DNA of 64,000 bases from Deroplatys truncata (Eukaryota > Arthropoda > Insecta > Mantodea > Mantidae), in contig CM060990.1 in NCBI GenBank assembly GCA_030765065.1, positions 282,685,341 through 282,749,340 on the forward strand, in the 5' to 3' direction. The first letter of the stretch is position 1, and the number at the start of each line of letters is the position of its first letter. This document shows positions 56,096 through 64,000 of this stretch, in pieces. Under the pieces are notes generated by a model. The model made no database searches. It was not told where the DNA came from and saw only the letters and a list, made by a program, of their open reading frames with translations. Both the position numbers and the translations under genes were made by a program.

Positions 56096-59000
56096 TCAAA
56101 TGCGTCGGCTAAAGCCAATGTCACTGATAAAACGTAAAAGACATTCTACAGCACGCGCGTCGTCTGCCAAAACGTTGGCTAGGCCAACAGGCAGAACAAC
56201 ACGAACGCGCAACGGAGCTAAAATCTGACACTCTGCTAAAATGTGACGCACCGTTAAGGGCGCATCACACTGCTCACAGAGTGTTGCGAGGTCACCACTG
56301 AGCAGGTATCTATGGCTAAAAAGACAATGTCCGATTCGTAAATGTGCTAAAAGTACCTCTTCCCGACGAGCAGAACGAGAAGAGGTACCCCAGACTAACG
56401 GAAGAGGTTTAACCTCCCGCAACTTGTTCCCCCTAAGAGCCGCCCACTCATCGCGCTAGCGCGAGAGGATATGGTAGCGTAAAACAACATAAAAATCTGA
56501 GGAAGGAACAACACTGGTAAAACATCTGGGTGATAAAATGGCCGATTTCGCAGCGGCGTCGGCAGACTCGTTGCCTGAGATGCCCACATGACCTGGAATC
56601 CACACGAAGGAGACGCTGATGCCATAAGTACCAAGCAAGTGGAGCAGGTCATGGATGCGCTCTACGAGCAGGTGGTAACTATACAGCGCGTGAATACTCT
56701 GAAGGGCACTCAGAGTGTCTGTACAAAATACACAGCGCCGTAAGACGTGCCGCTGAATGTATAAAACATATTGATATATATAGTAAAACGTTCGGCGGTA
56801 TAATTCGAACATTGTCCAGGTAAACGAAAAATAAAATTCTGTGCACCAAAAACAAAGGCACATCCTACTCAAACATCACTTTAGACCCATCGATATATAT
56901 AAAATGATAGTCCCCGAACTGCGCCTTTAGTTGTAAAAAAGCGGATCTAAGGACGGAAGCAGGGGTCTCATTCGTCGGCATCGACGTTAACGCAAGGTGA
57001 CAGTGGGCCTCTGCGTGCGACCATGGAGGAAAACGCGTTTCCCCCCTTGGAAGGGCCGGCGCTGGCGTAACGTCCAAATGCCGAAGTAGCAGTCGAAATC
57101 GAACCCCTGGAGGGAGCAATGCAGAGGAGCTAACTATATATTGGCGATCAAGCGAATCCTCAAAAAATAGCGCGAAGGACGGGAGGTCAGGCAAGCCGGA
57201 GAGTCGACAGGCATAAATGCACAAGAGCATCTCACGCCTGAAGGACAGCGGAGGCTCTGTAGCCTCAGCATATAGGCTAGGTACAGGGCTGGTTGGAAAG
57301 GCCCCTGTAACGACACTTATGCCACGATGGTGGATGGCATTCAATCGACGTAATACAGATGGACGCGCCGACGAATAGACAATGCATCCGTAATCAAGCT
57401 TGGATCGGAACAAAGAGCGATAAAGATGTAGAAGGACGGTCCGATCAGCTCCCCAGGATGTGCCACTTAAAACACGTAAACGATTAAGAGAACGGTCACA
57501 CTTAGCTTTTAAAAAGGAAGTGTGCGAAGTCCAACACAACTTCCTATCAAAACTTAACCCCAAAAATTTCACCTCGTCTGCAAATGGAAGTATCTCCGGC
57601 CCAAGATGGAGAGAGGGCGGAGGGAAATATTTTCGGCGCCAGAAGTTGATGCAGACGGATTTCTCGGCGGAGAAATTAAAGTCGTTGGCGTTAACCCAGG
57701 TGTAGAGACGATCGATACAGCTCTGGAGACGGCGTTCGTGTAGACAGGTCCGCCGTGAACTGCAATAAATGGCAAAATCGTCAAAAAAAGGGACGATGAA
57801 ATGCCAGGTGGAATACAATTAACAATGGGGTTGATAGCAATTGCAAAAAGTGTGACACTAAGTACAGAGCCCTGCGGTACTCCGTTCTCAGGAATAAAAG
57901 GACTAGATAAAACCGAACCCACGCGTACACGAAAGACGCGGTCCGTCATAAACTCCCGAAGAAACATGGGAAGACGACCGCGGATATTCCATGCGTGAAG
58001 TGTACGTAAAATGCTGTCCCTCCAACAAGTGTCAGAAGCTTTCTCCAGGTCAAAACACACAGCCACGGTTTGACACTTTCTCAGAACTCCATTCATAATA
58101 TGCGTCGACAGGGACACCAGATGGTCGACGGTAGAGTGATAGCGACGAAATCCGCACTGAGCGTTCGCTAGAAGTTTCTGAGACTCAAGCCACCATGTCA
58201 ACCGCCCGTTGATCATGCGCTCCATCACCTTGCAAATGCAACTAGTGAGGGAGATAGGGCGGTAGCTGGAAGGTAGTTGGCGATCCTTACCAGGCTTAAG
58301 TATAGGGGCAATGGTGACTTCGCGCCAAACGGAAGGAAAAAGGCCGTCTTGCCAAATACTGTTATAGACCTGTAAGAGAAAGAGTTTACTGTCGGCTGAA
58401 AGGTTCTGTAACATCAGGACATGAATGCCGTCCGGCCCAGGAGCGGAGTGCCGAGAGCAATGAAGAGCGTGCTCCAGCTCCCTCATTGTGAAAAGTTCAT
58501 TATAACATTCGGTATTAGCAGACCGAAAATTATAGCTGGCGGAATCCAGCCGGTCTTTGATAGAGCGAAAGCCGGCGGAATAATGGTCTGAACTGGAAAC
58601 CGCCTCAAAGGTAGCACCCAGAGTGTTAGCGACGGCAGCCGGATCCACTATGGTGGCATTAGAAACCTGAAGGCCAGAAACAGTACAATTCGACACTTTA
58701 CCTGAGAAGCGACGACGTTTATCCCAAACAACGGATGAAGGCGTAAAGCGATTAAAGGACTCGACAAAGCGAGTCCAAGGTGCCTGCTTGCTATCCTGAA
58801 TAATGCGACGAGCCCTGGCGCGCGATTGTTTAAAAATCACCAAATTATCAAGTGTAGGGTGACGCCGAAACACCCTAAGTGCAGTTCTACGGGCACGAAC
58901 GGCTTCCCGACAATTCTCGTTCCACCATGAAACAGGCATTCGCCAAGGTTGAGAGGATGATCGGGGAATTGGGCGTTCGGTGGCAAAGAAAATCGTAGAC

Positions 59001-59785
59001 GTAAGGTGCTGCACTAGTTGGTTAATGTCGGTGAAGGGCTGGTCGTCAAAATGCACGAGGCTGGAATACAAGCTCCAGTCGGCTTTTGTGAATATCCAGG
59101 TAGGTACTCTGGAATGCTGTACGTGGTGTGACCGAAGAGAAACGATGCAGGAGTAATGGTCGCTGGAGTAGGTGTCAGCGACGACGTTCCACTGCAGACG
59201 ACTAGCAAGCTGGAGTGAACAAACGGCAAGGTCCAAGTGAGAAAATGTATCCGAAGAATCAGAAAGAAACGTAGGCTCACCTGTATTGAGAATAGAGAGA
59301 TTGAATTGGTAAAAAATGTCGGAAAGAAGAGTTCCCCTGCACAAGGCCTTGGCGAACCCCACAGGGGATGATGGGCATTAAAATCTCCCAACAGAAGAAA
59401 TGTTGTTGGGAGAGCGGACAGGAGAGCTCGAATGTCCGCGGGAGCAAGCGGACACGATGGAAGTGAATACACAGAGCAAACAGAAAAGAAAAAACCGGGT
59501 AACTGCAGTCAAATGGTAACAGCTCTGCATGTCGGACGTAAGAGTGAGACGTTGAAAATGAACGTCGTTACGCACTAACAACATGACACCTCCATGAGCA
59601 GGAGTACTCTCCTCCGGTCCAAGGTCGTAGCGAACCGGAGTATATCCTCGCAGATCAAAAGGATCGTGAGGGCGAAGCTTAGTCTCCTGCAAACACACGA
59701 CCATAGGCGAATGGGAACGCAATAAAAGTTGCAATACCGCCCTATGTGATCGTACACCACGTAAATTCCAGGTCAGGATAGCCAC
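56096..59785 (-). pseudogene. LINE ORF2: endonuclease, reverse transcriptase, RNase H
   Basis: The AP-like endonuclease starts MAILTWNLRGVRSHRAV, with CLQETKL and LLGDFNAHHPLWGS. The RT has LPSSYRPISLTSCICKVMER, CFDLEKASDTCW (motif A; the expected Phe is Ser), NGVPQGSVLSVTLFAIAI, and FFDDFAIYCSSR near 57790 with the catalytic DD. RNase H is shown by YIDGSK (near 56890), CTDTLSALQSIHAL, and FVWIPGHVGISGNESADAAA (near 56590-56540). The C-terminus has HLRIGHCLFSHRYLL, then CEQCDAPLTVRHILAEC, a CxxC-H-C knuckle. Frameshifts near 59490, 59370, 57810, 56880 and 56440 separate long clean frames (597 and 317 residues), so the insertion is fairly recent. Confidence 0.95.
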
Positions 59786-59804
59786 AAAGAAAGAGATAAA
59801 CTTC

Positions 59805-61093
59805 TTACTTAGAAGGGCGGCTCAAAATTACCTTGTGCTTAACCTTCGGGCTCGGGCTTTTGGTATGGAGTTGGTCAGGCTCCATAGCCTCCTCGAAGGG
59901 AGGGCCCACGCGCTCAGATCCAGAAACCGATTCAAGCGCCGAGAATCGGTTCTGGGTGGCGATGGGTGAGGGGTACCGCTGAGCGGGGCTTGTCCCAGGA
60001 GTGTCCTGGGACTGCGACCTCCGAGGAGGAGGAGGTGAACTTTTCTTACCTCGCGCACGCGGAGGGTCCTTCAGAAAATCTTCCCTACGAAGTTTCTGCT
60101 TTGGTTTCTTTTCAGTGGCTTGCGACTTCAGTGACTTGGGACAAGCTTTAGATGGCTTGCTAAGAATACTAGAAATGGACGGCCGGATGGTAGTGGCGGT
60201 TAATGCAGTCATGGTCCAGGTCTGTGTTTCGGCATCTACTCGTGATACTGGCGGGGCAACAACAGAACTAAATGTACCAGATCGCAGGAGTGAAGGTTGG
60301 TGCGCATGATAATTCCTCCGGGCTTCAGCGAAGGAGAGTTTTTCCTTTACCCGGATCTCCTGGATCGCCTTCTCGTCCAAGTACCGCGGACAGTCGGCAA
60401 ACGACGCAGAATGAGACCCTTTACAATTTACGCAGACGGGGGCTGTTGAACAGGTACCTTCGTGTGACGGTTGGCAACATGATGCACAGATGGTAACGGC
60501 ACTCTTACATGAGACTTGCGTATGCCCAAAACGTTGGTATTTGAAACAACGCAGAGGTGTAGGAATATAAGGCCTCAGAGCAATCCGTTCGTACCCTGCT
60601 GAAATGCTCGTGGGCAGATCGACCCATCAAATGTTAGAAACAGGGTATGAGTGGGTACGAATACGCCGTCGCGTTTGGCCTGCACTTGATGAACCGCTGT
60701 CACCTTCTGGTCTGCAAGATATTCTACCAGGTCCTCGTCTGATATACCATCGAGGCTATGCGTGGTGACAACGCCTCGACAGGAATTCAAGGTGCGGTGC
60801 TTCTCTACACGAATGGGATAACCGTGGAGAAGCGTGGCGCGCAACAAGGTCTTACTTTGTTGATCGGACTTACTCTGAACCAACAATGAACCGTTATGTA
60901 GGCAAGTGGAGGAATGAACAGGTCCAGCAATTGAGTCAGTGCCCTTCTGGATGATAAAAGGGTTCACCTTCTCGAATGATTGTCCTTCCTCTGTACGGGT
61001 AATCACTAAGTAACAACCAGCTGTTGGCGGTGCTGCTTCTGTTGCATTAACTTTTCTGCGCTTGTTGTTTATAATGGAGAAAGGGTGCTCCAT
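59805..61093 (-). pseudogene. LINE ORF1 (gag-like, three zinc knuckles)
   Basis: The start is MEHPFSIINNKRRKVN (61093). One frameshift near 60612 leads into LRCFKYQRFGHTQVSCK, CASCCQPSHEGTC and CVNCKGSHSASFADC. The first knuckle has Tyr where the second Cys is usual (CFKY). A basic, Ser/Pro-rich C-terminus follows (near 60000-59830) and ends at 59805. It would bind element RNA in a ribonucleoprotein. ORF2 begins 19 bp downstream. Confidence 0.9.
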
Positions 61094-61733
61094 AGCGAAA
61101 AAAATCCTCCACCATTGCAGTCGTCTCCGACCTCGGGTTCTGACTTCCTGGGCGTTACCCCGGCTTGGGTGAGTGGCCTATCTATACCTATCTCACCCCA
61201 GGGTCACACCTCCCAGAACATAGACAGAGGGACCCAATCGCCGTCAGAAGTCAGCAGCTCATGCAATGGCCCCCACGCGGGACTGCAGTTGAACAGCGGA
61301 TACGAACACAAACCCTACGTGACGACCCCGGGTGGTGGGGATGACGCCATTACCCACTCATCCAGCTGCGCACCTGGTGCGCGGGTATCCGTCAGGCTGT
61401 GTCCACGGAGGATTAAAATAAAAGGTTAAAAGAAACTAAAAGTGTTTGGGCGTTTCGCACTCAAGGTAGGCCGGCGAAGAAGTAAAAGAGTTGGGTAAAT
61501 GAATGAGCGTGGGGCGAAATGTGCATAAATAGAAGAGAAGAAAGAAAGGATGGCGAGTGGCGACACGGAATGAAATGCACAGAACGCACGAGAGCCTACC
61601 TTGAGTCCCCCGGTCACGAGAACGAACCCACCTCGACCGGACGGGGATGAAGCGATGAAGATGACGATGAGTGGCTCGGGAACCCCCGGGTACGCCAACA
61701 CCCGTACTCACATAAGGTGAGCCCCTGGGAGCT
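61094..61733 (-). other. LINE 5'UTR / probable internal promoter region
   Basis: GC-rich leader between the 5' end of the LINE insertion and the ORF1 start. Open frames here on both strands have no motif. By analogy with other LINEs it should carry an internal promoter, which I cannot point to. Confidence 0.6.
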
Positions 61734-62346
61734 GCCCAAATATGCCAGGTAGTTGGGTATGCAGGAGACACTGTGCGGTTATGGGTGTAAAGGTTTCAGG
61801 AGGAGAGTGAAGAGGTTCTTAAGACAAAGTAATAACAACAAAGACCTAAGAAGACCCCGGCAGAAGACGATAGAGCTATTCTGCAGGTCTGCAAGAAGAA
61901 TCCCATCCTTCAAGTGACAAGAATAACATGAATTCTAAATCTCCCAATGGGTGCTAAAATGGTCCTTCGACGACTCCATGCCGCTGGCATCGGACATCGT
62001 AGGCCTGCGAAAAAGAGTGCCCTTTAGTAAGTACACAGGAAATCTGGCGTGGCCTTCTGCTTCCAGCATCTGCCAGCAAGTGAAGTCTTCTGGAAGATGA
62101 TAATATGATCTGACGAAAAAAGTTTTTTCGTCAGACGAGGATGAGAGACTGTCTTTATAGTGACCCGATAACACTCGCTTTGACCCTAAACACACTGTTG
62201 ACACTGCACGGAGTGGGAGGATCAGTTTAGCTGTGTGCGACTGGATGAGCACCGGTGGAGTAGGTGAGCTTGTTGATGTCTCCTCTAACATGGTCTCCCA
62301 GGAATACGTCGCAGTCCTGGAAGAATGCATGCTCCTAACGGTGCGA

Positions 62347-62405
62347 TCCATCCATCCATCCGTCCGTCCATCCATCCATCCATCCATCCATATCAATCTA
62401 TCATC

Positions 62406-62493
<88 letters not shown>

Positions 62494-62530
62494 GTCTATC
62501 TATCTATATATCTATCTATCTATCTATCTA

Positions 62531-62613
<83 letters not shown>

Positions 62614-62618
62614 GTCTA

Positions 62619-62655
<37 letters not shown>

Positions 62656-62684
62656 TTATCTGTCTGTCTGTCTAACTATCTATC
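62347..62684. repeat. Compound tetranucleotide microsatellite inside Tc1
   Basis: (ATCC)n with TCCG variants, then a long (TATC)n, then (TGTC)n. About 338 bp in all. It interrupts the Tc1 gene between the TVR and the DMS-like residues. Confidence 0.95.
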
Positions 62685-63025
62685 GGGAAGAGGATATGTC
62701 TGTGATACGTTTCATGCACGACAACAACAGTGTGCACACATCCCGGATCACGGAGTCTTGGCTTGAGGAGCACCCAGACAATTCGGTTTTGGAATGACCT
62801 GCGAAGTCTCCAGAGCGTAATCCAACTGAGAACGTTTGAGCATTAATGGCTCGGAACTGGAAACAACGTTAAGAACGCACCAATGAGGCACTGAGGGAAC
62901 ACATCTGAGAAGTATGGGAGAGTAGGAGGAGACGACCGGAACTCTGCAGCACATCAGTTTCCTCAATGCCTCGGGGACTAAATGAGGTCACTGAAAGTCA
63001 AGGCTGGGGCTTTCCTATTAAAGAA

Positions 63026-63356
63026 ATAAAAACAAAGTCACACAAAAATGCTTTGCATTATTGTTATTATTGCATTTATTGCAAACACATTGCTATTGCA
63101 TTGCACACTTGGTGGATTTGTGTTAAGGGAAATAGTTTTCATCTATATAAATAGAAATATTAAACATAAGTATAAAAATTAAACTCTAGTTTTGAGCTAT
63201 TAGTGTTATTAAAATTATATCCACGATGTTAATCTTTGTATTTCATGCAGTTTGCCGTCTCTGTGAGCTAGTGTAGTGAAAAGGAACGTTAAACGTTATA
63301 AATAAATGGAGAGAGTTTAATTTTTATATAATTCATAATTATGTTTATAATGGTAA

Positions 63357-63357
<1 letters not shown>
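63026..63357. other. AT-rich DNA with a SINE-like tail
   Basis: Mostly unassigned. GAACGTTAAACGTTATAAATAAAT at 63284-63306 resembles the 3' end of an arthropod tRNA-derived SINE, but no head is found upstream. Confidence 0.35.
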
Positions 63358-63427
<70 letters not shown>

Positions 63428-63530
63428 GTAATTTACTATGGAAAACATTCAAGGCGAATTCCGGGATTCGAACCACGGATCTTTAGCTGCTCATGCCGAC
63501 ACTTGGCCACTGAGCTCTAGGTCGCTTATC
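63358..63530 (-). mobile_element. tRNA-derived SINE head with (TAG)n tail
   Basis: On the minus strand the tRNA-like head is at 63530-63459: AGCTCAGTGGCCAAG (A box) and GTGGTTCGAATCCCGG (B box). A very short body (63458-63429) leads into (TAG)n, seen on the plus strand as about 23 ACT units (63358-63426). The tail repeat may be the SINE's own 3' end. Confidence 0.65.
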
Positions 63531-64000
63531 GCCACCACAACCGAATCTAATGCATATGATTCTGCCTCTAACCCTTGTCTACACACCAACAAATTCTTTC
63601 CACTTTTCCGAGGAGGGACTGCCAAATGTGACATAGCATAATAAACTGTGTCTAGCACACAGTGTAAGCGTGAAAATATAATAATCAGTAAATTGATAAA
63701 ACTCTAAAGAGATGGCAAAAATAAAACGAAATTATGAGTGAAAAATCGAGCAAAATACATACACACATTACAACTATATTTATTTTATAGGTGTATATAG
63801 ATACTTGAAAATGACAAGTGAACCTCTTACAGCAACCGCTATCCTATAAATGGAATCAGTATTGCGCTGGAAACGTTCGCAGAATTCTACTAAGAAGCTC
63901 GATATTATGCCTCTCCAATCCATCATTAGCCAAATAATTTTAATTTAGGTAGGTGTTGTTTTTCACATAAAATGAATTATTATTATTATTATTATTATTA
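63531..64000. other. Unassigned AT-rich DNA, window end
   Basis: No gene. A (TTA)n run reaches the window end from about 63976. Confidence 0.5.

Larger units (their letters stand above)
55765..61733 (-). mobile_element. Full-length LINE (Jockey/I-type with RNase H) inserted in Tc1
   Basis: The insertion is bounded by an exact 11-bp duplication GCCCAAATATG (55754-55764 and 61734-61744), giving a 5,969-bp element on the minus strand. The 3' end, read on the minus strand, carries GGGCGCTGATGACCTTAGC and then a (TCA)n-type tail at 55766-55782. It has a 5'UTR of about 640 bp, ORF1 (61093-59805), a 19-bp gap and ORF2 (59785-56096). Retention of both ends makes this a complete copy, unlike most LINE insertions, which are 5' truncated. 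Confidence 0.95.
55688..63025 (+). pseudogene. Tc1-like transposase, split by LINE and by microsatellite
   Basis: The N-terminus MTYSSEVTRGRIVGMW (55688) and HTH block TVAQI stop at the LINE insertion. The frame resumes at 61745 with CQVVGYAGDTVRLW, then EDDRAILQVCKKNPILQVT (near 61870) and MVLRRLHAAGIGHRRPAKKS (near 61960-62020). The first catalytic Asp is in SDEKSFF (near 62113), right after a stop that replaces the usual Trp. A block RFDPKHTVDTARSGRISLA (near 62175) precedes the microsatellite at 62347-62684. The second Asp is in FMHDNNSVHTSR (near 62712) and the Glu in SPERNPTENV (near 62812), followed by a stop. The C-terminus has RGLNEVTESQGWGFP (near 62970). DD34E-type spacing fits. 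Confidence 0.9.

Noticed and set aside
60001-60309. Plus-strand open frames over the LINE ORF1 region
   Set aside because: Shadows of the minus-strand LINE ORF1, whose zinc knuckles are clear.
61426-61771. Overlapping minus-strand open frames in the LINE leader
   Set aside because: No motif; they lie in the 5'UTR and partly cross the insertion boundary.
62233-62766. 177-residue open frame full of SIYLSIYL repeats
   Set aside because: It is the translation of the TATC microsatellite joined to Tc1 sequence on each side, not a protein.
55630-63300. TTAAACGTTATA present at both 55630-55641 and 63289-63300, possible outer duplication of the Tc1
   Set aside because: Too long for a Tc1 target site (TA), and the right copy matches a common SINE 3' end.
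63459-63530. Candidate tRNA gene
   Set aside because: The boxes are present, but the acceptor stem does not pair and it is linked to a SINE tail.

Overview
This window looks like intergenic or repeat-rich DNA from an arthropod nuclear genome, most likely a large-genome insect. The evidence is low GC, tRNA-derived SINEs, microsatellites, no recognisable host gene, and decayed copies of nearly every class of animal transposable element. Reading frames are broken by stops and indels, so almost all coding entries are pseudogenes read across frames. Family calls rest on recognised motifs, not on database searches.

Layout. 1-3.9 kb: a LINE RT scrap, a mariner/Tc-like N-terminal scrap and unassigned DNA. 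3.9-6.5 kb: hAT copy 1, with an apparent intron, split by a 516-bp SINE flanked by an 8-bp repeat. 7.1-8.6 kb: Penelope-like element (PLE) copy 1. 9.1-10.6 kb: a conserved arthropod repeat ORF of unknown function. 11.4-13.6 kb: a deleted mariner relic and a complete but dead mariner with perfect 28-bp TIRs and TA flanks. 14.9-19.9 kb: PLE copy 2 with a palindromic left end, split by a 2.64-kb piggyBac element at TTAA. 20-24.8 kb: SINEs and unassigned DNA. 24.8-30.8 kb: an approximately 6-kb composite bounded by related inverted termini, holding a SINE, an IS630/Tc1-like transposase gene with a long D-E spacer, and a second arthropod repeat ORF. 34.4-39.1 kb: hAT copy 2, split by a Harbinger-like element. 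41.2-42.7 kb: a pogo/Tigger-like relic.

42.9-54 kb: a decayed Maverick/Polinton on the minus strand. Its order is PolB, packaging ATPase, a pX-like small protein, integrase with chromodomain, a penton-like minor capsid protein, a pVI-like protein and the major capsid protein. It was later hit by a complete hAT (copy 3, 8-bp TSD GTGTGTAT) inside the integrase and by two SINEs. 55.7-63 kb: a Tc1 transposase gene split by a full-length 5,969-bp RNase-H-bearing LINE (11-bp TSD) and also by an approximately 340-bp tetranucleotide microsatellite.

The window is best read as a stack of insertions. In many cases the older element can be followed on both sides of the younger one, which gives relative ages.
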